Position numbers and translations under genes: made by a program | The notes under the pieces: model-generated | Seen by the model: only the letters and a program-made list of their open reading frames with translations | Told to the model about the DNA's origin: nothing | Database searches by the model: none | Assembly (NCBI GenBank): GCA_950295325.1 | Contig: OX485804.1 | Span: 54,982,429-55,046,428, forward strand | Direction of reading: 5' to 3' | Length of the DNA stretch: 64,000 bases | Origin: Polytrichum commune | Taxonomy: Eukaryota > Streptophyta > Polytrichopsida > Polytrichales > Polytrichaceae | Shown here: in pieces, positions 12,566 to 23,570 of the stretch | Layout: the number at the start of each line of letters is the position of its first letter | How positions within the stretch are numbered: position 1 is the stretch's first letter

Positions 12566-14303
12566 CACTTGGACATTAACACTCTGACTTGAAAAGTAGA
12601 CCCATAATTGTATTTAGTTTAAAACTGACATGATATTGGCAGGCGAGACCCTTGGTAATTTGCACTTGATATTTTCCTTCATTCTACTCTGAACTGCAAA
12701 CTGCAGCCTAGCTCATTTTTTCTCACCTGTAATATAATAACATGTTGCAAATTGGCCAAGTGCTGTTGGTTACTGTTGATCTAGTTCTGTTTCAAGTCAT
12801 ATGTGCTTTGGCCAACCAGGTGCTTTGAGGAACTAAATTCAAAGTTATGTGACATGATTTGACTTAGTTTGATAGGTGGATGCTATGGCCTATCCCCTAT
12901 CCCACTCAATATGTGTGACCCGGTACCTTCACATCACTCTTTGCTCGATTAAATGCTGTACGATAAACTAATTGAGAATTTCATACTCAACGAATCAGGA
13001 CTCAAGCATAAGAGATGAATGATGCATGCGCAGTTTGAGCTTCTAGGTTACACTATCCAGCTGCAGGATTATGAAATAATGTGTTTCCACATTCCATAAT
13101 GTCACTCTCTTCAAGGTTTGTGAATTATTGTAGAAAGTAGGACATTCGTGAATATTCTTGAGCTGTCCTAGGTAAGCTGCAAGAGTATGGAACATGTCCT
13201 ACTTTCCCATGCTTGCTTGAAGATGTCAAGGCTACAAAATTCCTGTACAAAATTTTGTAACGAAGGTTGTCAAATTCTAGTACGAATTTTTGAAGCACTT
13301 TTGAGCTCTCCTAGGTGACATGCAAGAGCATGAAATGTGTAATTTGTTTCACATCCTATAATGTTACTCTCGTATTCTTGCATGAAAATCTTGTAAAAAG
13401 TAGGGCCATTCTTGTATTATTTTTGAGCTCTTAGGTGACCTGTCAGAGTGATATATGTAATGTTTTTTACCATTCCATAATGTTACTTCGAATTTTGTTT
13501 GAAAATGTGAAGGTGATCGTATTCTAGTAGAAAGTAGGACAATCATGGAATGAAATGAAATCGAATTTATAGTTTGGGAAGCCAAAAGGCTTATGGGGGT
13601 AAAAGTTACATCAGGATGGTGTCAAATCAATTAATTTGCTAGAGTGGAGTGGAGTAGCCTCCGTGAGATAGAGGCTATTATTGGCTTGATAGACCAATTA
13701 AAAGAAAGACTTGAGACTCCTTAATACTACATATTCAAAAAGTGATTGAACCCATCCCCGATGGAGTTATATAGGGGACACAAAGTGTGCCTCAGTTTCA
13801 ACTACATTATAAGAGCAAATGTAGCATAATCTATTATCTCTAGAGATAGGAAGCATCAATCATTGTTCGGTTTCAATGGCAAGTCTTATTCGAAGTACAA
13901 TAAGTAAAATTGATCTTGAGTCCAGTATCAGTAGCTGCTTTAAGTATAATTCATGTTCGTATTTGAGAAATCCTCGAGAAATGAAATTCTCGTCATGTAA
14001 TTCAGTGAAGTTGCAATTTCTGAAGCCAATGTTGGACTAGGATCACTAACCAAGCTTGCTGTGTGTCTGCAATAGACAAAGGAAGAAAACAAAATTACTG
14101 TTTAGCTGTAGTACTCTGTTCAGATGTTTCTGTCCAGGTGACTGACTTGTGTTATTTAATCAGCTCTGTGCACACTCTTGCACACCTGGACCATGTTACT
14201 TTGATTTGTGGAGAAAACAGGATCTCATATATTGGTCAATCCTCTATGTCAACTCTCATGCATCTTCTTACTTACAATGACTAACTCTCTGGTGTCATTC
14301 TGA
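12566..14303. other. PMM 3' flank, no further gene seen
   Basis: The first few hundred bases presumably hold the PMM 3' untranslated region. From about 13075 to 13560 there are three to four degenerate copies of a repeat. I see no gene in the rest. Confidence 0.6.
13075..13560. repeat. Degenerate tandem repeat, about 120-260 bp units
   Basis: The phrase CCATAATGTCACTC or CTATAATGTTACTC recurs at about 13097, 13357 and 13478. Each is followed by GTAGAAAGTAGG-like and GAGCTCTCCTAGGTGA-like phrases. The copies are strongly diverged and partly overlapping. Confidence 0.5.
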
Positions 14304-14529
14304 ACTACGAACGGGGAGATTGGACCGCTAGTTACAGATGGGCCGGTTAAGTTTGAGAAATGATTGGTTCAAGTTCAAGACTTTCGGCAATTCACTGATC
14401 ATTTTGGAGGAATCTATAGAATATACCTTAAATTGATAAGGAAAACCGAAAGATATCAACATGTTAGTGGTTGGACTCGGAAACACTTTGGATATCAACT
14501 GATTGTGCCCAAAATCTCCCCGAACATTG
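14304..14529 (+). mobile_element. hAT-type MITE, copy 2 (decayed ends)
   Basis: It aligns along its length with the copy at 4936-5178 and shares GTTACAGATG, GTTCAAGACTT, GAGGAATCTATAGAATATACC and CCCAAAATCTCCCCGAACATTG. The left terminus is damaged, and I cannot find a matching 8-bp duplication. Confidence 0.65.
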
Positions 14530-14879
14530 TTTTTATGCTCTCAATGTACTTGGGCCATGGAGATGAATGAGGGTTGGTTAATCGAGGAGTTCTGACATGC
14601 ACGAGGGATGACTTTCTTACATTTGCATGCCCCATCTTTTGTTTGCCTTTTTATTTTATTATTATTATTTTATGGTTTTTGTTCTCAACATGTTTATTTT
14701 TGGGTGGGTTGACTAGATTTCATTAAGTTTTTTTTCTTTCTTTATAAGAGTAAGTTTTCTTGGATTCATGCCATGAAAGCATCTTAGATAATGGTTGATC
14801 GGTCCATCAAGGAGGGCTTTTAGAGTCAAGAGGTCTTGGGTCCCATAACCCACAACCTTAATTTTTGGCGAAGTTATGA

Positions 14880-15500
14880 AGAGCTTAGTAACTGGAGGGT
14901 TGTGATTGGCCCCTTTATCTGTCACAAAAAGAACTTTGTAACCATGAGGTTGTTACAAAAGGTTGTAAGCAAAAGTTGTAAGTTGTAACAAGAGGGTTGC
15001 ATTTAAAAAAACTAGAGGTTGTAAGTCATGATAAGAAGCTTGTAACTTGAGGTTGTAACATGCTCAATTTTGACTAAGTTGTAGAGATGAATTTTGAACT
15101 AGAAGGTTGTAACTAGTTCATTCTTTTATTAAGTTAGGTGACTAATTTCGTAATAAGAGGGTTGTCACATGCTCACAAGGCCATTAGATATTGAAATTGA
15201 AACCCCAAGATTGTGTTATGTGGCTAGGCTATAAATATGTTGTAACCAAATAGTTGTAATGTGTTCACATTCCATGTACATTGTTAGGACATTCTAACAA
15301 AGTTAGAATTCAATATGTAATTTGTGATATCAAAGAACTTGCTTTTGATTGAATTGTAAAGAGTTTTGCAATGAAAGAGTGTGCCTTGCTCTAGACTCTC
15401 ATGTACATTGTTACAAGATTTGTGATTTGTAGTTTTTTGATGTTCAAGCATAACTTGCAACATTCAACATGGTTGTAACCATCTCATTTTTGTCTTGTCA
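14880..15500. repeat. Irregular GGTTGTAA repeat region
   Basis: GGTTGTAA or GTTGTAAC recurs many times, separated by 10-40 bp and often with AGAGGGTTGTAAC context. There is no coding potential. It is a degenerate low-complexity region of unknown origin. Confidence 0.5.
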
Positions 15501-16179
15501 ACACTTAGAAATCCTTAAATGTCTCCAATAGTGGGGTGTTTTGTATGAATAGGAAAATAGAAGATTTTAACTAGGGTACAATATGATTATGTTACATTAC
15601 TCAATCAACTTCTGAGCAGGTCATGACCTTGTACTTAACCTTCACCACTCAAGTAAGATATTGTTTGTTGAAATAATAGAAGGAACGTCAATGTTTATTA
15701 CATCTTATGTGTGATGTTTGTTTATCATTTCCCAACCTTGCCCATGTGGGCAAGGGTTATAGAGATGGTTTAGTACCTATTGTTAGTAGGTTGACCAAGG
15801 GCTAATGTTGTACAAGTGGTGGGGGGAGGTTTTAGTCTAGTGAAACCGATGATTGTTTTGTCTCAAGTTTGCGTATGTTAAGTATGACGTGTGTTAGGTA
15901 TCTTATGGCTATTTGGAAGAAGGATTCCATTAGTTTATGAGTGGTATGGGGGGTAATTTTAAGGTCTTTAAGGCTTGGTATGGTGTGGTTGTGTATGCTT
16001 CCTCTTATTCCTGCAGTGAGGATTATGGGTGGTAGTGTGTCTCAACCTTTTTGGGCTATTAGTGGTTGGAGTGCAACATATTTGTTTAATTTGTGTGAAT
16101 TTGCGACTGTGGGAATCTATCGTTACAATATGTGAATTAAAATTTGTTTTAATTTTTTGTTTCAAATTGATTTTTTTTT

Positions 16180-16198
16180 GGGGGGGGGGGGGGGGGGG
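16180..16198. repeat. G19 homopolymer after T run
   Basis: Ten T bases (16170-16179) run directly into 19 G bases inside the LINE remnant. The exact length may be unreliable in any assembly. Confidence 0.85.
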
Positions 16199-16695
16199 AA
16201 GGTTGGGGTGAAGGGTGGTTTGTCCGAGGGGGGTGCTCTTAAGACACAAAGTATATTTGGATGTTATTTGGTCGGACATTGGCATCATGGAAGGAAGCAA
16301 GTACAAAGGAGTAGCCTTGAGGGTATTGTGTTGTCCCCGGTGTAGTCTTCAAATTTACTAAAGTTAATTAGTGTGAAGCATCGCGTCATGGGATGGGCTA
16401 ATAGTGTGTTGGTGGGGTGCGTAGACCGTTTTATTATGTTGGTTGGTTCTTAGAGTATTTATGTGTTTGCTTTTGCAACAAGATAATAAGTGGAGGCAAT
16501 TGTCATTGTGGTTGGTGGGTGGTGCATAGATTGCAAAGTGGGCATTTCGTCTTGTTTGAGGGCGTGCTTTTTACAGTAGTTACCAAGGTACCTTCCATAT
16601 TTGAATTTGAGGACTTGTGTGATTTGGGCATTTGTGATCCAAGGTGCACCCCAAAAAAGGTTGGACCATTTTAGGTGAAGATCATTAGTGTCGAG

Positions 16696-16926
16696 CTAAT
16701 TATTAACATTTGGTATTGTACTTGTGACATGTGATATGTGGGCACTTTTGTATTCTTTTTCGATGTAGGATTTGAGGTTTCGGACCGAGCCATCATGTTG
16801 GGTGGAGGTTGGAAGGATTGAGGGCCCGCATGGTGTTGGGTGTCCAATGTGGTGGTAGGGGGTGTGCATGATATGCGGCCCTTCGCCTCCTTTTTTGGCT
16901 AGATTGTCAGCTTCATCATTACCCAA
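16696..16926 (-). pseudogene. LINE RNase H C-terminal fragment
   Basis: The minus-strand frame begins GNDEADNLAKKGGEG. This matches the RNase H signature in which a gly-asn-acid-x-x-ala-asp block precedes LA and the final helix. The rest of the frame is unremarkable. It lies downstream of the RT remnant in the same orientation, as expected for RNase H-bearing LINEs. Confidence 0.65.
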
Positions 16927-17668
16927 GATATTTGTGTGCGCTCTAACTTTTTAAATAGTGATGTTGCGTGGTGAGTTTTTTTTACTGTATGTACAATCTA
17001 TGTTATGAGGAGTTTATCCAGGTGGTTGTATTGGGAGGAGGCATTTCTAATGTGGTTGAGTACTAGGCATATACTATCTAGGTTGTTTGTGAAGTTGTAT
17101 GTGTTGGTAGTGAGTGTTTTGGTATGCTCTACCGCGAGGAACAGGGTGCATGATCTGGCTATGAGGATATTTAGGTGGTTGGGAAGTTTCTCTACGATAT
17201 TGATGTGGAGGGGGTGTTGAATACGCCTAAGCTTGCGATGTTTCCGTTGCCTTCGCCATCTAGAGGGTTGAAGGAGCTATCTGTGTAGTACGATTAGGCA
17301 GGTGGGAAATGTAAGGGGAGGATGTTTGTGAAGGATGGCAGGAGGGGTAGGGGGTTAGTGTGTGGAGATATTTTTGGTGGTAAGTTGGCTATTGTACTAT
17401 GCTTTGGGGATTTTTGTGGGTGGTATGTTTGATTGTAATTGGAGGGTGGCAGGTAGGTGGTACATAGAGGGTTGAGTGTGTTTGGGAGAGTGTGTATAAA
17501 GGAGGGTATTATTGTTTGATTGGATGTGTGGGGGGAGAGTTAGGATGGATGTGAGTATCAGTTCTTTGCGGCTATAGTATGTAGGAAGGGTCGGTGTTGG
17601 GGTGTATTGAATGGTGAGTGGCGGCATGGTGATTATTGCGGTGATGTTGGTATGTTATAGAGGGCTAA

Positions 17669-17982
17669 TCATGTTGTTGGATCAATTATCATGATTGATG
17701 ATGATAATTGTTGGATTGGGGGTATATTTGTGCCGCTATTTGTGCCCATTTTATGACTTTTGTAAGGAGGTTGAAGTCTACTATGTGAGCTAGACCTTGG
17801 CCTTTCCTTTGAGTGGAGAAAGCAAGGGCTAAGGAGCCAAATAGTATGTCTCTTTTGTGTGGGTACTTCCAATGGCATTGGAGGTTAAACATGCAATTTT
17901 TGGCACCCCATTTATCTTTTCTATGTACGGTTTTGATGGTAGAGATGTGTGAGATGGGTATACCTAGTGCTTGTGTAGGCAT
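17669..17982 (-). pseudogene. LINE ORF2 fragment downstream of the RT core
   Basis: The minus-strand frame contains ALGIPISHI, LFGSLALAFSTQRKGQGLA and KVIKWAQIAAQ. I place it in ORF2 between the RT core and the RNase H remnant from its orientation and position. I recognise no catalytic motif in it. Confidence 0.45.
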
Positions 17983-19079
17983 GTTATGTTCCAGTGCCGG
18001 TGGGGGTTGTAGTGAGCGGGATGTGAGCGGGATGTGAGTGGTGATGGGGGTGGGGAGTTTTGGGTGTTGAGCGGTGTGTAGTATGTAATGCCTAGGAAGA
18101 CAATTGTGGCTTGTAGGTGGGCAAGTTTTATTATTTTAGATTTGGTTTAGTATTTTAGTTGAAATTCTTGGATGGTTAATATTCAGGAAATGCTAGTGTT
18201 GTCTTGAGTTTGGGGGAGGGGAGTGATGTTGAAGGTGGCTGGTTTGTTGAGGAATTGTTTTGTGTTAGAATTTTGGTGGTGGGGAGGGGGGTGAGGGAGG
18301 TGGAGGATGGCTTTTTGTAGCAATTGTCATGTAGGAGGGAGTTTGTTAGGGGGGAGATGGTGTCTATGGAGTCAATGTGGATGTTAAAATGTATTTTTCA
18401 AGATATATAGGGCTCTTGAGGTTGGTGAATGGGAACATGCTTGATATTTGAGGAAGGAAAGGTATTCGGCTCCTCCGTATTTATTGACTACGAATTTCAC
18501 TAAACCTTGCTATATTTGTCCAAGTGGTCCTAAATCATTGAGTGTACATGTGACTTGTTCATTGAGTGTGGTAGCATATCTAGGTAGGAGGGAAAATATT
18601 TCAATACTAAATGTTTCTATGGGAAGTTGTGTGAAGATGTTGGGTGAGTCTATGGGATTGTTGCAAATGGATAATGTGAGTTTAATTAGAAGTTTATCTA
18701 GTTTTCTAATTTTATGTACCGAGAAGGGTGTGTGCCTAGACGGATGATGGTGTTTAGAATTTTAATTTTTTGTTGGAGTGAGGCAGGGGAGTTGAGTAGG
18801 GTGGCACTTTGCTTTTGTTTTTTTCAATGGTAACTTCTTCTTGGATAGGCCATTTGAGGGATGGGATCAATCTTATGCCCAAGTAGGTGTATGGTTCATT
18901 TTGCGAAAGGATGGGGAGTGGTTGGTTTTCGTATTGGATGTTTTGAGATTTTAGAAATGTAGTGAATGCTAAGGATTGGATTTTTGATTTGTTGGGGCAG
19001 CATGTGATTGCACATTTGTTTATGCTAAGGTTCGTGTGTGCCCAATTTGTGTTGTAGCTTGTTTAGTTATGGTTGTAAA

Positions 19080-19938
19080 TTATGTATGATGTTTGAGAGG
19101 ATGGCGAGGTCATTTACATTTGTCGAGGTAGTTATGGAATTTGGTGACGTGTTAAAGTGATAGCCTAGTTGGTCTAGTCTAGCCATCAAAGTAGAGATTC
19201 CAAGAAGATGATAACTAGGTAGGGGCTTAAGGTATCACCTTGTATGGTTCTTCAACTAATTTGGGGTGGGTGGTGTGGGGGTAAAGTGAGAGTCACAGAA
19301 GGATGTGGATGATTCAACATATGTATTGCCAATTGGTTCAATGGCATTTGGGGGGTATCCAAGGTCTATCCATGATAGCTAGTAGGCATGGGTGGTTTAT
19401 TGATACAAATGTGTTTTAAAGTCTATGTAAGTGAGAAAGATGTAAATTTGGCATCTTCACATGTTGCTATGATAGTTTTGATTTGTCTAGCCGTATTCCT
19501 CATTGGTTAGAGACCTTTTTGGCTATGGTGGAGGATTGTGTGTTGTACACTAAATGTGGTGAGGAGAGAGGTAAGTGTGCTTGTGAATACTTTGTAGATC
19601 TTGTTTGCCAGTGCTATGGGCCTATAGTTGGTGATGATGGTAGGGTTGTCTTTTTTGTGGAGTAGTATGGTGGTGCTATGTTTCCATACTTTAGGGATTG
19701 ATTTTTCGTGATAACAATGTAGGAAGAATAAGTATAGCATGTCATGGAAGTTGTTGGGGAGTACTTTGAGGATGCCATCCGGCCTTGGGGTCTTTCCTTG
19801 TGATAGATTCTTGAGCCATGTGTTATATAGGACTCTTGTGAAAAATGTGGCGAGTAGTGTAGGGTTGTGCGGAGAGTGTTCGTCTAATATAAAGTTGTCT
19901 ATAATTAACCAAGGTATTGGCAGACTGCACACATACAT
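19080..19938 (-). pseudogene. LINE reverse transcriptase core fragment
   Basis: The minus-strand frame 19938-19507 contains GKTPRPDGILK, IPKVWKHSTTILLHKKD and NYRPIALANKIYKVFTSTLTSLL, which are the N-terminal and first palm blocks of plant LINE reverse transcriptases. About 19085-19125 reads NVNDLAILSN where the catalytic YADD-LAILS block would be, so the Asp pair is already damaged. The frame then breaks. RT would copy the element RNA at the target site; this copy cannot. Confidence 0.75.
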
Positions 19939-20160
19939 TTCATAGGGTGATCAGTTGGGTCACAGTATAGTGGGGTTTGTCTATGGAATGATTCTTGTTG
20001 CGTGGAATATATAACAATTGATATTGCATCTAGGTGTGTTGCTAGGTGACCTTTTTGTTGGACATGCACTTGAGTGGTGTGGTGTCTTGTGGGTTGAAAA
20101 TCCTTTCATGAATTTTCGTAGGTTTTATTTTTTCTAGGACAAATCTATGTTTCCTTATGG

Positions 20161-20196
20161 TTTTTTTTTTTTTTTTTTTTTTTTCCCCCCCCCCCC
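20161..20196. repeat. T24-C12 homopolymer pair
   Basis: A T run is followed directly by a C run inside the LINE remnant, between the EN and RT parts. Confidence 0.85.
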
Positions 20197-20899
20197 TACA
20201 GTTTTGTGCGGTTTATAGAGTGGTGATTTTGGGCTTCCGCTTTGGCTTTTTCGACTATGTCCATGATGCTATCCAACCAATCTTGAACTTCTTGTGGGTT
20301 GTTAGGATTGTATCAGGGATGTTTTGATATTCCGTATGGTTGGTTTGAGGGGCCAATTAGTTGTGGTGGGGAATATGGTGATTATCATAGCATTTTTAAT
20401 CAGATGATGTGTTTTGAGGTAGTTTTTCCAGGGTTTTTTTTGTTGTTTGCGAGGTAGGAAGCCACCTTGGTTTTGTGTTTGTGGTGTGAAGGAGAGAGGG
20501 GGAGGTGTGGCACATGTTTGGATTACATAGTTGCTAATGGATTCTATGATTTGGTTTAATTTGTCTTGTGTTTCGGCCCATTGGTTTGAGGTAAGTGGCG
20601 TGTTGGTTTGGAGAGTGTGTGAGGTGGAGGATATTAAGGAGCTTTGGTAAGAAATGCTTGCATTTTTTCTTTTAAAATTAGGTTTATGAATGGGGGGGGG
20701 GGGATGGTTGGTTTGTGGCGTGATGGATTTACGAACCAACATTTGTTGGGGGAATTGCATGGTTACCGGAAAGTGGTTTGAGTTTAGGTGTAATTGGGAG
20801 TTGGTGTGGCATATTTGGTGCGTTAGATGTTGTTTGTAAATGTAAAAACAAAATGAGGTTGGTGTGCATATAGTTGGGCCCTCCTTGTCTTGTGAAGTT

Positions 20900-21495
20900 T
20901 GTGACTTAATGTAAGTTATGGGTTGGAGGTGTATTCTTTCCAATCCAAGTCCTCTCAAGAGGGCATGGTGGTGGTGGTTGAGTATGTCTTCCAGTGAGGA
21001 AAATACTTTGGTTAAAGTCCCCTGCAAGTATTAGGAACTGTGTTGGGTGTCTATTAATTGTAAGTGCTATGCTTAGGTGGATGAGTGGTATTAGGTGTAG
21101 GTCTTCGTCATGCATCATCATGTATATGTGTAGTATGAGGATAGAGTTTAGAGGTTTGTTTGAACTGGTAGTAATTGGAGATGGGGGGTGAGTTTAGTGG
21201 CAATTGGTAGTTTTATGATATTATTGGCGAAGGTGATTAATTTATGGACCATGGTGATAAGTCCTCCTCTTGTTGTTAGACATAAGGTTTGTAGGCATAT
21301 TAGGTTGTCTATTGTGTTGTTATATATTATTTTTGTATGTTGGGAATTGTGTATCTATATATCTTGTGGATTTTCCTTTAGGGAATTTTGCTACATGTAT
21401 AAATAAGAAAAATGTTGGGAGATTATTGATGGTGATGAGCTGATGAACATCTTGGAGGTTTGTGCTAAGGTGGCCACGATTCCATGTGAGGTAGG
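20900..21495 (-). pseudogene. LINE AP-endonuclease fragment
   Basis: On the minus strand, TWNRGHLSTNLQDVHQL (about 21490-21440) resembles the start of an AP-type endonuclease. About 400 bp further on, LILAGDFNQS (about 21040) is the conserved GDFN block. The spacing and order fit the EN domain that nicks target DNA for priming. Stops and frame changes separate the two blocks. Confidence 0.65.
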
Positions 21496-21499
21496 TGAT

Positions 21500-23570
21500 T
21501 GGACCTAGAAGGGATTAATGTGGGGGTTGTTGGAGTGGGGCTATGGTGTGGGTTTTGGGAGAACCCATATACGGGTGTTAGTATTTTTGAGGGCATCTTT
21601 TATGACGTTGTGTGAGAATGCATTAAAATGTCGTTGTAGGGAGTCTTGTGAGAGTATGATAATGTTGGTGAGGTTATTTTTTTGTTCACAAAGCTCTTTT
21701 GTAAGTTGGTTGGGGATTTGAGAGGTTACAATTACTTGATTGATTGGGCAAAGGGTGGTGGGGGGTCCATTGGAAGGGGTGTCTTCTGGAGGTGAATAAT
21801 AAGGTGAGCCCTCTGGGTGCGAAGCCATTTTGAAGAGTGAGGTTGCATTTTGTGGGGAGGAGGCTTATGGGTACTATAAGGGAGAATAGAATATGGGAGG
21901 CATGGTGGTTGTTAAGGAGTTTAGAGTGGCAAATGAGATGAGGGAGATCATGGTTGGGGGGTGAGGGGATGGAATGGTGTGATCTAGGGGAGGAAGATAT
22001 CCATCAGGTGTGAATATTCAACTTTGAGAGTGGTAGAGTTATGGTGATAATATTGGGAGTGTCTATGTATGAATGCTTTGGGCATGTTGGCTAAAATTTG
22101 AAAGTTGGGGCTAGGATTGGGGGAGATGTTCCTGATCTTAGGATAAAGGTGTAATTGTTCCATATGTAGTGGTGGAGTTTTTTTACTTTTGAGATCACTG
22201 AGATGTGTATGGGATGTTATGTGTGTAATGCCAATAGAAAGTATGTATGCCATGTGTGGTATTTGTATGTTAGGTATGAGGTGTGGATGGATTGTGTGTA
22301 TGATGTTGTGTGGTATGTGTGAGGGAGAGGGTAATAATATTATGTGCGAGCCCTTGTAGGCGGAGAGAGTTTTGTTTTGGAATAGGGTAGTGCAAATATG
22401 ATGTTATAGTATGTTGTTTATATTGTTTGAGACTGCGCACATGAGTATGATAACAAAGAGGAGTATTTTGGTGGTGTGTTTGGGAAGAGGGGTTTATGGT
22501 GTGGGAGCAAGTTGGGGAGGTCACAAGTAGATGAGGGTGTGATCCATATGTTGGTTGTTTATCCAATTGCATTGTGGGAGAATTGCAAGAATCCATGGAG
22601 ACAATTTGAGCTCTTTATTGATAAGTAGGTAAAACAAACAAAGTACAATAGTAAGTAGCCATTGTTGAGTGACTAGTTGTGTTCTATTCATTAAAGGTGT
22701 CGTATCCTTGATGGTTGTAGAGCAGGGCTTGGTGTGCTTATGTGAAGCCCAAAGGCACTTGAAATTAGAGTGATGTAGCGGTTAGATGGGTGGAGTTGCA
22801 GTAGTTGGTGTGGGAGGTCCGATGGTGTGAGGTTGTTGATGAGCAATTGCAAACATTGACTAGACATTTGGAATCCGTATGCCATTGAGTTGACAAGTGT
22901 GGAATTTGTTGGTTTATTGTTGGAGTGATTCGGTTGATGCTTCCACACGGTGGTCGGTGTTGAGGTTAATTGTGGAGGCAAGTGTCACAAGTTGGCCATC
23001 TAGCTTTTCCTCCCACTCCACATGGCCTTTGTGAGTGTCTTCTCCATGACGACCGGGTTGTTGTTGTTGGCAGTGGCCATGTTTTGGATCTTCTCCACTA
23101 TAGTTCCTTTTGCCAAAGCTTGGGGGAGGCAAATAACGGTGTAGTTGGAATCCGAGCCATCTATACTACCTTTGTGAGGTATGAAATCGATTCTTCTACC
23201 CAAAATTATGCATGAGCGGTTGAGCCACTCCATGTACACCACATTGTTTAAACATTGGATGTGGCACCTCCGGAGTGTCTGTTATTCACTTGTCAAGTAG
23301 CACTTCCAAAACTCACTCCTACTATGTTGTCCTCCTCACATATCTTCTTGGTAGCCTTAGTGATCAAAGTTTGAGACTCCTTTTGGGGAGATTGTTGGCA
23401 ACTAGCATAGTGCTAATGCATATCTCGGATAGGTTGTTGGCATCCTTCTCACATCTCAAACTCTCTTTGATATTCTCACGCTCAAAGGTAATGCCGCATG
23501 ACAAGAGGTTATCTCTAGCCTCCTTGGTTGCTAGCATGAGAAAGAAAAAAAAACTTTGTTGGTTATCTTA
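21500..23570 (-). other. Unassigned minus-strand ORF fragments upstream of the LINE
   Basis: Several short minus-strand frames (22270-22596, 22691-22981, 23000-23242 and the complement of 23275-23571) suggest once-coding DNA. Examples of content are NSMAYGFQMSSQCLQLL and RSCIILGRRIDFIPHKGS. I do not recognise a family. From position and orientation it could be the LINE ORF1 and 5' region, but no zinc knuckle or RRM block is visible to confirm this. Confidence 0.3.

Larger units (their letters stand above)
15820..21500 (-). mobile_element. Decayed LINE retrotransposon (EN-RT-RNase H)
   Basis: Read on the minus strand, this stretch gives in order an AP-type endonuclease remnant (about 21495-20900), a reverse transcriptase remnant (about 19940-17670) and an RNase H C-terminal remnant (about 16926-16880), followed by a CPLCN zinc-knuckle-like remnant near 16535. 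The order matches plant non-LTR retrotransposons with a terminal RNase H. Frames change repeatedly and stops are frequent, so it is long dead. The upstream minus-strand DNA (21500-23570) may hold the 5' part. The 3' end is approximate. Two homopolymer blocks lie inside it. Confidence 0.75.

Noticed and set aside
16180-16198. G19 and T24-C12 runs as biological signals
   Set aside because: They lie inside dead LINE sequence and homopolymer lengths are error-prone; no conserved context supports a function.
22691-23242. Possible host gene on the minus strand
   Set aside because: Frames are short and interrupted, with no splice-consistent joining or recognisable domain. It is listed only as unassigned DNA near the LINE.
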